Positions 26,710 to 35,014 of a stretch of 64,000 nt of DNA are shown here, one piece after another. The number at the start of each line of letters is the position of its first letter. The stretch's first letter is position 1. Origin of the DNA: Oenococcus oeni DSM 20252 = AWRIB129 (GTDB lineage Bacteria > Bacillota > Bacilli > Lactobacillales > Lactobacillaceae); contig NZ_AQVA01000005.1 of the NCBI RefSeq assembly GCF_000372485.1, forward strand, positions 1 to 64,000, read 5' to 3'. A program made the translations under genes and the position numbers. The notes below the pieces were generated by a model, which saw nothing but the letters and a program-made list of their open reading frames with translations, was not told the origin of the DNA and ran no database searches.

Positions 26710-26791
26710 GCGGATGTGGCGGAACTGGCAGACGCGCAGGATTTAGGTTCCTGTGAGGAAACTCATGCAGGTTCGATCCCTGTCATCCGCA
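26710..26791 (+). tRNA. tRNA-Leu (anticodon UAG)
   Basis: This is a class II tRNA with a 7-bp acceptor stem (GCGGATG with CATCCGC), a discriminator A and a long variable arm typical of leucine tRNAs. The anticodon stem is CAGGA/TCCTG with loop TTTAGGT, giving anticodon TAG (UAG), which reads CUN codons. The 3-prime CCA is not encoded. It is transcribed alone and ends at the terminator at 26814. Confidence 0.93.
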
Positions 26792-26813
26792 CTAAAATTT
26801 CATCTTCAAAGTA

Positions 26814-26845
26814 AAAACATTCCAAAAAGAGAATGTTTTTTTATT
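26814..26845 (+). terminator. Terminator after tRNA-Leu
   Basis: AAAACATTC and GAATGTTTT form a 9-bp stem with an 8-base loop and a run of T. It ends the tRNA transcript just before the brnQ promoter. Confidence 0.85.
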
Positions 26846-26849
26846 TTTC

Positions 26850-26878
26850 TTGACAAAAAGGAAAAAGCTTGTTTTAAT
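26850..26878 (+). promoter_or_regulatory. Promoter of the brnQ leader
   Basis: A perfect TTGACA (26850-26855), 17 bases, then TTTAAT (26873-26878). The transcript would start near 26885 and carry a leader of about 225 bases before brnQ. Confidence 0.8.
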
Positions 26879-26910
26879 AGCTCTAAAGCATTGAAAGGAA
26901 TTGGTATTTA

Positions 26911-26970
26911 ATGTATCAGAACAAAACTCTAGTTTCACAAATCGTCATTAGCTTGGTCATTATTATTTAA
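26911..26970 (+). CDS. Leader peptide of brnQ, rich in branched-chain residues (19 aa)
   Basis: A 19-codon open frame starts with ATG 11 bases after a GAAAGGAA site and reads MYQNKTLVSQIVISLVIII. Ten of the last 13 residues are Ile, Val or Leu, and it ends with three Ile codons and a TAA. This is the pattern of amino-acid attenuation leaders. It sits between a strong promoter and a strong terminator upstream of the branched-chain amino-acid carrier gene brnQ. It was not found by any length-based search; the support is its composition, ribosome site and position. Confidence 0.75.
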   Translation: MYQNKTLVSQIVISLVIII

Positions 26971-26971
26971 T

Positions 26972-27090
26972 AATGATGAGCTAGATTTGTATTGCTCATC
27001 ATTAATCTTAAAATGATGAGCAGCTGAGTGGTTATATTCCTTGAGAAATCGACCTGCTGCGGAAATCGCAACGGTCGATTTTTTTATAGC
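26972..27090 (+). promoter_or_regulatory. Transcription attenuator of brnQ with mutually exclusive hairpins
   Basis: Three identical or complementary 10-mers lie after the leader peptide: AATGATGAGC (26972-26981), GCTCATCATT (26994-27003) and a second AATGATGAGC (27012-27021). The middle copy can therefore pair with either neighbour. A long terminator follows (AAATCGACC at 27046-27054 with GGTCGATTT at 27073-27081, then T). The sequence GAGCAGC next to the third copy can pair with GCTGC in the terminator arm (27056-27060). Early ribosome stalling would leave copies 1 and 2 paired, freeing copy 3 to disturb the terminator. A ribosome at the stop codon would cover copy 1, pair 2 with 3 and allow termination. 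Confidence 0.7.
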
Positions 27091-27112
27091 TGAAAAAGAA
27101 GGGAAAATAAAA

Positions 27113-28489
27113 ATGTTAAAAAAAGGAAAACGGAATAATACCGTTTTAGTTGCATCTCTAATATTTGGGATGTTCTTTGGAGCCGGAAACTTGATTTTTC
27201 CGGTACAACTCGGCCAAATGGCCGGAAGCCACTGGCTAACAGCCGCGTTAGGATTTCTTTTAACCGGAACTCTGGTGCCTTTCCTAGCAATATTAGCCAT
27301 CGCCGTGACCCACAGCCGTGGAGTTTATGATATCGCCAAACCGGCCGCTCCTTGGTTTAGAACACTTTTTCTTGTAATGCTTCACTTGACGATTGGGCCT
27401 TTTTTCGGAACCCCAAGAACAGCAGCAACTGCTTTCTCGATGGGAGTATCGCCATTTTTGCCTGCAAAATATCAAACAATCGGTATGTTGGTTTTCTCGG
27501 CAATTTTCTTTGCCCTTGCATACTATCTAAGTATCAAAGAATCCAATGTCGTCGCTTGGATTGCTAAATACTTGAATCCCTTGTTCCTTGTTTTGATCGT
27601 TTCGATTGTGATTCTTTCGTTTGTTTTGCCAATGGGAAGTCTAAAGCAGGCTGTTCAGCCGGCTTATCAAAACAACGCCTTTTTTCAAGGTTTTTTGGAT
27701 GGATACAATACGATGGATGGAATCGCCCTTTTAGCTTTGGCAGTAACGGTTGTCTATGCAGTAGAAGGCCTCGGGTATTCAAAAGAACGTGTTCCTAAAA
27801 TGATTGCTAAATCAGGTCTATTAAGCATATTAGCTGAAGTTTTACTATATTTGTCGCTTATATTTTTGTGCACTAGCAGCCTTGGTCTTTTAAAAATGGC
27901 TCCAAACGGCGCAACTGCCTTTTCACAAATCGTTGGACACTACGCCGGAAACTTCGGAACGCTGTTTACCGGCTTAGTTGTTACTTTGGCAGTTTTTACA
28001 ACAGCGATGGGGCTCTTTGCTTCTTTTTCACAAGACATGCATCGAACTTTTCCAAAAGTCAGTTATCTAAACTGGCTGCGTATAATTGCTTTTGGATCAT
28101 TTTTAACAGCCAATGTTGGATTAACGAATATCATCGCCTGGGCAACACCGGTTTTGATGTTGATGTATCCTTTGGCGCTGGCTCTTATCTTCCTCTCGCT
28201 TTTTTCAAATTTTTTTCATCGCTCGAAAATCGTTTACAGGTTCGTACTTCTTTTTGTCGCTCCAGCTGCCTTATTGGATAGTTTTGCTAATTTACCAGTA
28301 ACTAATCTACCGGTAATCAGTAATTTGGTCAGTTGCTACCATCAATTTATTCCCTTGGCTTCTTTGGGACTCGGCTGGCTCCTTCCCTCGATAGTCGGCG
28401 CCTGTGTTGGCCTTTTGCTTTACAGTCTTAAAAACAATCGCCAAGAAAGTGCTTTGGTGGACGATTCTGTTCAACGAGTCAACGATTAG
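27113..28489 (+). CDS. brnQ: Branched-chain amino-acid cation symporter BrnQ (LIVCS family)
   Basis: This 458-residue protein has about 12 membrane helices and starts with the family pattern VASLIFGMFFGAGNLIFPVQLGQMAG. It imports leucine, isoleucine and valine with a cation. The ATG at 27113 has an AAGAAGGGA site; an in-frame TTG at 27041 lies inside the terminator and is ignored. Expression is probably set by the leader-peptide attenuator upstream. Oenococcus needs many amino acids from wine or must, so such control fits its lifestyle. The family is certain; the exact substrate preference is inferred from the leader peptide. Confidence 0.95.
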   Translation: MLKKGKRNNTVLVASLIFGMFFGAGNLIFPVQLGQMAGSHWLTAALGFLLTGTLVPFLAILAIAVTHSRGVYDIAKPAAPWFRTLFLVMLHLTIGPFFGTPRTAATAFSMGVSPFLPAKYQTIGMLVFSAIFFALAYYLSIKESNVVAWIAKYLNPLFLVLIVSIVILSFVLPMGSLKQAVQPAYQNNAFFQGFLDGYNTMDGIALLALAVTVVYAVEGLGYSKERVPKMIAKSGLLSILAEVLLYLSLIFLCTSSLGLLKMAPNGATAFSQIVGHYAGNFGTLFTGLVVTLAVFTTAMGLFASFSQDMHRTFPKVSYLNWLRIIAFGSFLTANVGLTNIIAWATPVLMLMYPLALALIFLSLFSNFFHRSKIVYRFVLLFVAPAALLDSFANLPVTNLPVISNLVSCYHQFIPLASLGLGWLLPSIVGACVGLLLYSLKNNRQESALVDDSVQRVND

Positions 28490-28581
28490 GACATCCCCCA
28501 AGGCTTTTAATATTAATAAAATTAACCAAGCATAATTGCTAGTTACTAATAAATTTGTTACACTATTTTGGTTGGTTAATT

Positions 28582-28655
28582 GCCGACTTAGCTCAGTTGG
28601 CTAGAGCACTTCACTAGTAATGAAGGGGTCGGAGGTTCGAATCCTCTAGTCGGCA
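28582..28655 (+). tRNA. tRNA-Thr with anticodon AGU
   Basis: This 74-base tRNA gene has acceptor stem GCCGACT/AGTCGGC, a normal D arm, anticodon stem CTTCA/TGAAG with loop CTAGTAA, and a T arm GGAGG-TTCGAAT-CCTCT. The loop gives anticodon AGT. Position 34 is therefore A, which in bacteria is normally seen only in tRNA-Arg(ACG), where TadA converts it to inosine. All stems pair, so a sequencing error is not needed to explain it. The discriminator is A and CCA is not encoded. Confidence 0.93.
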
Positions 28656-28666
28656 TTATATAAATT

Positions 28667-28692
28667 AAAAAGCTCGTTTCCGGGCTTTTTTT
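28667..28692. terminator. Terminator after tRNA-Thr (also usable by the converging ComA-like gene)
   Basis: AAAAAGCTCG-TTTC-CGGGCTTTTT, a 10-bp stem with one G-T pair, with A and T tracts on both sides. Confidence 0.85.
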
Positions 28693-28802
28693 ATAAATAA
28701 ATTTATGAATATCAGTTGAATGAGCACACTTTTTTGCATTCGTGAAATATGATTTGCCAGTTAAAATGAAACGGGAATCTTTCTTTCAAAATAGTCAATT
28801 TT

Positions 28803-29573
28803 CTAATGAAGCAGGATGATTGTATCTCCCCGTAATCCCTGCCGCAGAGTTTCCAGAGAAACAACTTCATCTGAAGCAATATTGCCTAGATTTATCTGAC
28901 TGCCGAATTTTAAAATCAATTCGGCTTGTTGTTTTTTAAGTGGCGCTTCAAAGATCAATTTGGATATTCCAAGACTGGAAAGTTGTTCCAATTCATCTTC
29001 AATAATATTTCCATCGGCATCATAGATTCCGATATCTTTTCCAGCCTCCCTGGCTTCAATGAGAACATAGTTTGAACCGTATGCCAAATCAGATTTAATT
29101 AGTTCCAATCTTTCCGAAATAGATAAATCGTGATCCAAAATCGGATTTTTCTTGCCAACTTCGGAGATAACATAAAAACCGGCTTCCCTTGATTTTTTAA
29201 TTATTTTCGCTCTTTCTTCTTTGGTAATTTCAGTTGATCCATCACTAACTTCAATTGCCGTAAATCCCAATTCACGGCTTTCCTTTAAAAATCGATCCAC
29301 TTTGCCCTTCAACACAGAAACTTCAAGCAAAGTTCCGCCAGGATAAGGCATAATTCCAGCAGCTTGATATCGACTCGTTTTATTAATTATCAAGTCCCGA
29401 TTAATTACGGCCGAAGTGCCCCAACCAAATTTGGCAAAATCAATATAATCAGCAGATGTATTTAGAAGATCATCGAGCGATCTGCTTCCTAAACCTTTAT
29501 CAAGCATCATAGTTAGGCCGGATCTTCTCGGCTTTTTCGACTGGCCTAAATTCAAAAATTCATAAGCATTCAT
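28803..29573 (-). CDS. Phosphosulfolactate synthase (ComA) family protein
   Basis: This 256-residue TIM-barrel protein matches the ComA family: it opens KPRRSGLTMMLDKGLGSRSLDDLL and continues YIDFAKFGWGTSAV, with PYPGGTLLEV and IEVSDGSTEI in the barrel. The founding enzyme adds sulfite to phosphoenolpyruvate in methanogen coenzyme M synthesis, and Bacillus has a homologue (YitD). No other coenzyme M or sulfolactate genes are in the window, so the substrate here is unknown. It is a single gene between a tRNA and serS, on the minus strand. The start is the ATG at 29573; the ribosome site is weak. Confidence 0.8.
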   Translation of the reverse strand: MNAYEFLNLGQSKKPRRSGLTMMLDKGLGSRSLDDLLNTSADYIDFAKFGWGTSAVINRDLIINKTSRYQAAGIMPYPGGTLLEVSVLKGKVDRFLKESRELGFTAIEVSDGSTEITKEERAKIIKKSREAGFYVISEVGKKNPILDHDLSISERLELIKSDLAYGSNYVLIEAREAGKDIGIYDADGNIIEDELEQLSSLGISKLIFEAPLKKQQAELILKFGSQINLGNIASDEVVSLETLRQGLRGDTIILLH

Positions 29574-29894
29574 GCTCTACTTTTATCACTTAATAATTAA
29601 ACATATTTTAAATACTATAAAAGTGATGATTTAATAGGATTTTAGGCAAAAATAAAAACGCCTTTGGGGTGGCGTTTTTTGGGATTAATTATTATGAAGA
29701 GAGTTTTTAATTTATTTGGAAGGGATATTTTATTATTGGAGAGTTGTTCGTCGGGATTTGTTTTTAACAACTTGTCCTTTGGAACAGTTTTAATTATTCA
29801 ATTGACAGATTAAAAGAAAATAAAAGAGAGATAAAACGAAGATAAAAGAATTCAGGGAAATAATTTTAGTAAAAACGTTTGAAAATACTGGAAA
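29574..29894. other. Intergenic region between the ComA-like gene and serS
   Basis: This stretch holds a bidirectional stem-loop at 29654-29679 and otherwise AT-rich DNA without a supported gene. A 39-codon open frame on the plus strand (29694-29813) has no convincing ribosome site. Nothing else is recognised. Confidence 0.5.
29654..29680. terminator. Stem-loop terminator in the ComA-serS gap
   Basis: AAAAACGCC and GGCGTTTTT pair perfectly around an 8-base loop, with T runs in both directions. It lies 215 bases beyond the serS stop codon, so a long 3-prime trailer for serS is implied if no other terminator exists. Confidence 0.8.
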
Positions 29895-31214
29895 TTACCT
29901 GGCATTTTCTTTGCTAATCTTGTCTTCGCCGAAATAAGGACGAAGAACTTCGGGAATTGTAATTGTCCCATCTTCATTTTGATAATTCTCCAAAATAGCC
30001 GCAACTGTTCTGCCAACAGCCAGACCAGAACCGTTTAGAGTATGAACAAAACGAAGTTTGCCTGTCTTTGAATCACGATATTGAATGTGTCCACGGCGCG
30101 CTTGAAAATCTTCATCATTAGAAACAGAAGAAATTTCACGATATTTATCCTGGGTCGGAAACCAAACTTCCAAATCGTAAGTCATTGCAGAACCAAAACC
30201 CATGTCCCCAGTCGAAAGGCGAATTACATGGTAAGGTAATTCCAGTTTTTGCAAAATATTTTCTGCATCGACAGTCATTTTTTCCAATTCGTTATATGAA
30301 TCCTCTGGCTTGGTAAATTTAACCATTTCGACTTTATTAAACTGATGCAGGCGAATCAAACCACGCGTATCTTTCCCGGCAGCCCCGGCTTCCTGACGAA
30401 ATGCCGGCGACAAGGCAGTGATATATAAGGGCAATTCCGATTCATCCAAAACTTCATCGCGACGCCAATTAACCAAGGCGACTTCAGCGGTCGGAATCAT
30501 TGTCATCGACTGATTTTTGCCAACCTCGTAGGCATCGTCAACAAATTTCGGAAACTGGCCGGTTGCATACATCGATTCGTTGGTAACCATGTACGGAGTC
30601 AACAATTCTGTGTAACCTTCGCGGCGATGTTCATCAAGCATGAAATTATAAACAGCTCGTTCCAAGCGGGCGCCGGCGCCGACATAATACAAAAAACGCG
30701 CTCCGGATACTTTTACGCCTCGTTGAAAATCCAAAATACCAAGATCTTCGCCAATTTCAAAATGGGCTTTCAACCATGTTGGTGTTTTCGAAAAAGCGGC
30801 CGGACGGCCCTGAAGATCGGTTGGTTGCCACTTTCTTTGTTCAACATTATATGAATCGTCCGGACCAACCGGCACCCGCGGATCAGCCAAATTAGGCAGA
30901 TGAGCAGCTTGGGTATGAACAGACTCTTCAATTGCCGATAATTGCTTATCCAAATCTTTAATTTGACCTGCAACGGTCTGCATATCACTAATTGCTTTTT
31001 GAGCAGCTGAATTGTCTTTAGCCCGTTTGGCAGCCCCAATTTGATCGGAAACCTGATTCCGTTTCGCCTTCAACTGTTCGGCTTTGCGAATCAGAGAACG
31101 ACGCTTCTCGTCGTCGGCTAATAATTTATCTAACACGCCATCTTCAACATTGCGATCAATCAAACGTTGGTTGGCTTCATCTCGATTATTCCGTAAATAT
31201 TTAATATCTAGCAT
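29895..31214 (-). CDS. serS: Seryl-tRNA synthetase
   Basis: This class II synthetase charges tRNA-Ser and tRNA-Sec-type tRNAs. The 439-residue protein has the N-terminal antiparallel coiled-coil arm (about 30-105) and the catalytic domain with [32 protein letters not shown] (motif 2) and [17 protein letters not shown] (motif 3). The start [10 protein letters not shown] is standard for the family, so the ATG at 31214 is sound. No ribosome site precedes it and no T-box is visible. A TATAAT (31222-31227) lies 7 bases upstream. Confidence 0.97.
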   Translation of the reverse strand: MLDIKYLRNNRDEANQRLIDRNVEDGVLDKLLADDEKRRSLIRKAEQLKAKRNQVSDQIGAAKRAKDNSAAQKAISDMQTVAGQIKDLDKQLSAIEESVHTQAAHLPNLADPRVPVGPDDSYNVEQRKWQPTDLQGRPAAFSKTPTWLKAHFEIGEDLGILDFQRGVKVSGARFLYYVGAGARLERAVYNFMLDEHRREGYTELLTPYMVTNESMYATGQFPKFVDDAYEVGKNQSMTMIPTAEVALVNWRRDEVLDESELPLYITALSPAFRQEAGAAGKDTRGLIRLHQFNKVEMVKFTKPEDSYNELEKMTVDAENILQKLELPYHVIRLSTGDMGFGSAMTYDLEVWFPTQDKYREISSVSNDEDFQARRGHIQYRDSKTGKLRFVHTLNGSGLAVGRTVAAILENYQNEDGTITIPEVLRPYFGEDKISKENAR

Positions 31215-31221
31215 ACATTCG

Positions 31222-31227
31222 ATTATA
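31222..31227 (-). promoter_or_regulatory. -10 hexamer directly before serS
   Basis: TATAAT on the minus strand, seven bases before the serS ATG, in a 42-base gap after the ABC transporter gene. If used, the transcript would begin at or next to the ATG. Confidence 0.4.
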
Positions 31228-31256
31228 CATTCGGCAAAGAAGAAAAAGCCGGTAAA

Positions 31257-31955
31257 TCAGCTTATTTTTCTTAATTTAGAAACTCTCTTTCTAGGTTTTT
31301 TAACTGTAAATTTGCGATCATCCAAAACTATTTTAACATCGGCCATGCTAGCTACTTTTTGGTCATGAGTAATTACGATTACGGTTTTCTTGGAATCATG
31401 AGCAACTTTTTTAAAAATTTGCGTAATTTCTTTCGTATTTTGCGAATCTAAATTACCGGTTGGCTCATCGGCAACAACAACCGGCGCATCAACAGCCAAA
31501 GCACGAATGATGGCAACACGCTGTTGCTGGCCACCGGATAATTTTTGAACGTTTTTATTTATCAAATCACCATCGATACCGACTGAAGCCAGCAAATCAG
31601 TCGCATATTGTTTATCGCCGGCATGCTTGGAATTTGTAATTGATAAAGCCGACATAACATTCTCCAAGGCTGACATATAGGTCATTAAATTATAGGCTTG
31701 AAAAATAATTGTCACATCTTGGTTACGATATTTGGTCAAACCGATTTTTCTGATGTCCTTGCCGTTGAAATTAATCGTTCCGGCAACCGGCGAATCAAGC
31801 CCGGCTAGAAAACTCACAAAAGTTGTTTTCCCGGAACCCGATTCACCGACAATTGCATAAAACTTCGATGATTCAAACTTCAAACTAACATCCTTATATA
31901 AGTAGTCATCCGGATGATTAAAATAATGAGTTAATTTTTGAACTGCTAGTGTCAT
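31257..31955 (-). CDS. ABC transporter ATP-binding protein (MacB/LolD-like)
   Basis: This 232-residue ATPase has Walker [10 protein letters not shown] (about 36-44), the Q loop, the signature [16 protein letters not shown] and Walker [14 protein letters not shown], all typical of the MacB/LolD group (GNLDS). The C-terminus ends in a short Lys/Arg tail. Its ATG lies 10 bases downstream of the permease gene on the same strand, so the pair forms one exporter or mechanotransmitter. The cargo is unknown. A role in peptide or stress response is common in the family. Confidence 0.9.
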   Translation of the reverse strand: MTLAVQKLTHYFNHPDDYLYKDVSLKFESSKFYAIVGESGSGKTTFVSFLAGLDSPVAGTINFNGKDIRKIGLTKYRNQDVTIIFQAYNLMTYMSALENVMSALSITNSKHAGDKQYATDLLASVGIDGDLINKNVQKLSGGQQQRVAIIRALAVDAPVVVADEPTGNLDSQNTKEITQIFKKVAHDSKKTVIVITHDQKVASMADVKIVLDDRKFTVKKPRKRVSKLRKIS

Positions 31956-31965
31956 AATTGCTCCC

Positions 31966-33423
31966 TTATTCCGAAATTAGAATTCTTTTTGGTTTTAAGC
32001 TCAAAATCGGTATAGAACCGAGTAAAGTCGCAATGCCGACGATTACTAATCCAAATGCTCCCAACTTTAGTAAAGTACCAATCGTTAAATGAGTTGAAAG
32101 TTTATTAAGTTGAGAACTTCCCGTCAGAGTTGAACTCAATTGGCTGGTACCGCCGGCAGTAGGCCGACCGGTTTTCTGCGTCGTTCCTTTGCCGGTTGTA
32201 TTTCCCTGGCCTGGTGCGCCACCACCACCCGGGGCACCGGCTCCGCTGCTCAGACTTTGTGTCGATGTTGTTTGCTGATTAACCAATTGTTTTCCGATTA
32301 CATTACCGAATAAATTACCGAAAATGCCGGCGAAAAACAGAGAAATAATCAAAATTGAAATTGTTTCGATGAAAATCTGTCCGATTATTTTTCCCTTTGC
32401 CTCGCCAAGAGACATCAGAACACCAATTTCATGTTTACGCTCACGAATCATTAAAATCAAAATCAGACTCAGAATAGCAATCCCAGCAATCGCAACAATC
32501 CAAACAATCTTTGAGGCAATACTCTCAATCGACTTGACCGAACTGGATAAAAGCTCATAAATTTCGTCGGAAGTTGTTAATTGCAGTTTGCTGGAAATTA
32601 ATTTCTTGGCTTTTTTAACAAAAGCTTTCTCCTTACTGGAATCAGTCAAAGTATAAGTAACAGCAGAAACTTTACCGCCATCGCCAGCTAGACTCGAAGC
32701 AAGTGTGTAACTGGAATAAATCGTATTCGACGGATCAGTAGTTGCCAAGCTGGCCGAACTGGAGGTTTTTGCCTGATAAATTCCAACGACTTTCAATGTC
32801 TTGACATCCCCATCCGAATTTTTAATCTTAATCGTTTTGCCAACCTTGATTTTGTTATTCGAAGCAAGAGTTTTTTCAATTACAACGTTATTTGTGTTTT
32901 TATCAGATACTTTGATTCCGCGGCCTTTGATAATTACATAATTTTTGTTCTTAAAGTTTGAATCGGCCGCAGTTGTTGAAACACCGGAAATACTAATATC
33001 ACCACTTTCGGTGCTTTGCATACCAGAAAAACCACCCTTACTGCTGGATGAACTGCTGGTTTTCACTGCTGTGAAAGAAGAAGCGTTAACGCTCGCTGTG
33101 GCAGTAATCTGATAAGCAGCAACATTACTCAAAGAACCTAATTTATTAGCCGTTTTTTGAGTAATAATTGCCTGATTGGTGCTCTTAAATCCCGAAGTTC
33201 CAGTTGAGCCTTGGTTTTGCTTGAATAGTTTTTGTCGATTAGCGGACAAGGCCACTGTTGTACCGACTGAATCTTTGCTATTATTGACAGCTGTCAAAGC
33301 AGCATTTTGAATAATCAGTCCAGCTAAAACAAAAGTCATAATCGCTGTAATAACCAGAGTCAATAATAAACTCCGCCCAATTTTTCGGCGAAGATACAAA
33401 AAAGCACGCTTGATATAATCCAT
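31966..33423 (-). CDS. MacB-like (FtsX domain) ABC transporter permease
   Basis: This 485-residue protein has the type VII ABC exporter layout: one N-terminal membrane helix (about 16-38), a large external domain rich in Ser/Thr/Lys (about 40-290), and three C-terminal helices around the FtsX domain (about 305-330, 355-380, 445-475). A low-complexity Gly/Ser/Thr insertion (about 390-435) sits in the loop between the last helices. Together with the ATPase gene downstream it would form a dimeric transporter that uses its outer domain mechanically. The start has an AAAGGAGA site. Confidence 0.88.
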   Translation of the reverse strand: MDYIKRAFLYLRRKIGRSLLLTLVITAIMTFVLAGLIIQNAALTAVNNSKDSVGTTVALSANRQKLFKQNQGSTGTSGFKSTNQAIITQKTANKLGSLSNVAAYQITATASVNASSFTAVKTSSSSSSKGGFSGMQSTESGDISISGVSTTAADSNFKNKNYVIIKGRGIKVSDKNTNNVVIEKTLASNNKIKVGKTIKIKNSDGDVKTLKVVGIYQAKTSSSASLATTDPSNTIYSSYTLASSLAGDGGKVSAVTYTLTDSSKEKAFVKKAKKLISSKLQLTTSDEIYELLSSSVKSIESIASKIVWIVAIAGIAILSLILILMIRERKHEIGVLMSLGEAKGKIIGQIFIETISILIISLFFAGIFGNLFGNVIGKQLVNQQTTSTQSLSSGAGAPGGGGAPGQGNTTGKGTTQKTGRPTAGGTSQLSSTLTGSSQLNKLSTHLTIGTLLKLGAFGLVIVGIATLLGSIPILSLKPKRILISE

Positions 33424-33508
33424 GAAATCTCCTTTACATTGCAGATTATTCTCTGAAAATTAAAGTGTGCTTAAACAAATATTAAATGAAAATTAACCTG
33501 AAGATAAA

Positions 33509-34153
33509 TTAGCCGACAAGGATTCCCAAATCAAAAAGTCTTTCATCAATTTGGTTCAGAACCTCTTGAGCGGCGTCTTTAGATTCAACAAAATCATATT
33601 TATCACCGTCGATTTCCATTTTTGGTCCGCGATCATAAGCGGCATACCAAACAGCATAACGGCGATTAAGTTCCTGATAGTATTTGTACAGATCCGGATG
33701 AACGGAAATCTGTTCAAAATCACGACCGCGTTTTTCAATCCTGCTCAGCATGTTGTCAAAAGAAACCCGCACATGAATCAAAAGATCAGGATCCTTTGAT
33801 GGCAACTCATCAAGTTTTTCCATCATATTGCTTAAAAGTGATTTATAAATATCGACTTCAGTCTGAGTCGAACGACCAAGATCAGCGTTCAATTGGAATA
33901 ATAGAGCATCTTCGAAAATTGAACGATCGATCACGTCCAATTTATTCTCTTGGGCATTTTTAATATTTTGCAGGCGTTTATTCAGAAAATATATTTGCAA
34001 AAGAAAAGCGTACTTTTTAGGATCGTCATAGAAAAGCGGCAGAATCGGGTTGTCACTCACACTTTCATAAATCGCTTTGCTACCTAAATGTTTTGAAAGC
34101 AAATTCGTTAAACTGGTTTTCCCAGCTCCAATTGTTCCTGATAAAACGATCAT
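33509..34153 (-). CDS. Deoxynucleoside kinase (dAK/dGK type)
   Basis: This 214-residue kinase phosphorylates deoxynucleosides in the salvage pathway, as in lactobacilli and Bacillus. It shows the P loop LSGTIGAGKTSLT (about 4-16), the VIDRSIFEDALLF segment with the catalytic DRS motif (about 75), and the LID arginines IEKRGRDFE. Which base it prefers cannot be judged by eye. The ATG follows GGGG at long spacing and a TATAAT-like stretch. It stands alone on the minus strand. Confidence 0.88.
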   Translation of the reverse strand: MIVLSGTIGAGKTSLTNLLSKHLGSKAIYESVSDNPILPLFYDDPKKYAFLLQIYFLNKRLQNIKNAQENKLDVIDRSIFEDALLFQLNADLGRSTQTEVDIYKSLLSNMMEKLDELPSKDPDLLIHVRVSFDNMLSRIEKRGRDFEQISVHPDLYKYYQELNRRYAVWYAAYDRGPKMEIDGDKYDFVESKDAAQEVLNQIDERLFDLGILVG

Positions 34154-34273
34154 TAATTATATTATCCCCTTGTCTTTTTTACTTTATCTAATTTGACAAT
34201 ATACCAATCTAATGTCAAACATTTTTCAGTATATTTAAAAAACTAATTGATCCGACTTGACAACTCCATCCTT

Positions 34274-34942
34274 TTAAATCCAACTGCCCCTGAAAATATT
34301 TAATTTCACAAATATTCGTGCATAGCTAAAATAAAACTCTTCGGAAAACATGAACCAGGCATAACCAAATATAAGCGCAGAAAAAACATCAATAATCGTA
34401 TTATATTGACAAGCAATTACAGCAAAACAAACCAATATCAGCCAAAGAATCATGAAAATGATCGTTTTGTTTTTAACTTTTTTAGCCCGTTTATTAAACT
34501 CTGGTACAACGATAACAAAGAAAAATTGAATCAACAAAAAAGTCATCAAAACAGCCAGACTTGGAAAACTCCGGCCGATCGATGCCGGCTTATCGCTGGG
34601 AGCCGGAAACTGCAGCAACAAAGTCAAAAGCGAATCAGCCAGCATTGAACCGAGCATCGTAAAAAGAAACCAAGCTGCCGGAATTTTAAAATTGTTTCCC
34701 CATAGAAGGAAAGCACAAAAAAGGGTCACCAAAAAACTGAAAATAGGTCGGCTCAAATTGGCTCCAATCCAGAAAAAAACCTTAAGAAAGCCGTTATTAC
34801 GGCCCGAAAGAAACTCGGTAAAAAATTCATCCAATAAATTAAGTAAAGGCGAATACAGCCAAGATAAAATGATTACAAATAAAAAAAGCCCTGCAAAAAT
34901 ATAAATAAGCGGTTTTCGCGCCTTATCCCGATCAACTATCAT
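34274..34942 (-). CDS. PAP2-like membrane protein lacking key phosphatase residues
   Basis: This 222-residue protein has five or six membrane helices and the outline of a type 2 phosphatidic acid phosphatase: a short loop GRSFPSLAV at the second motif and QYNTIIDVFSALIFG at the third. In active enzymes these read SGH and RxxxxxHxxxD. Here the catalytic histidines are replaced (Ala and Asn) and the KxxxxxxRP motif is not seen. It is therefore probably catalytically inactive or altered. It lies divergent to the LCP-family gene, which suggests a cell-envelope context. No clear ribosome site. Confidence 0.7.
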   Translation of the reverse strand: MIVDRDKARKPLIYIFAGLFLFVIILSWLYSPLLNLLDEFFTEFLSGRNNGFLKVFFWIGANLSRPIFSFLVTLFCAFLLWGNNFKIPAAWFLFTMLGSMLADSLLTLLLQFPAPSDKPASIGRSFPSLAVLMTFLLIQFFFVIVVPEFNKRAKKVKNKTIIFMILWLILVCFAVIACQYNTIIDVFSALIFGYAWFMFSEEFYFSYARIFVKLNIFRGSWI

Positions 34943-35014
34943 AATTCAAAATCTATTGTAACAAAGCTATATTTTTTAATGTATTAAATTAGTACTTTGG
35001 ATAGAATGTACTAT

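Noticed and set aside
29694-29813. 39-codon plus-strand frame (MKRVFNLFGRDILLL...) after the serS region terminator
   Set aside because: Hydrophobic and just after a terminator, but the only GGGA lies 11 bases upstream, no promoter is visible, and nothing is recognised; chance is likely in AT-rich DNA.
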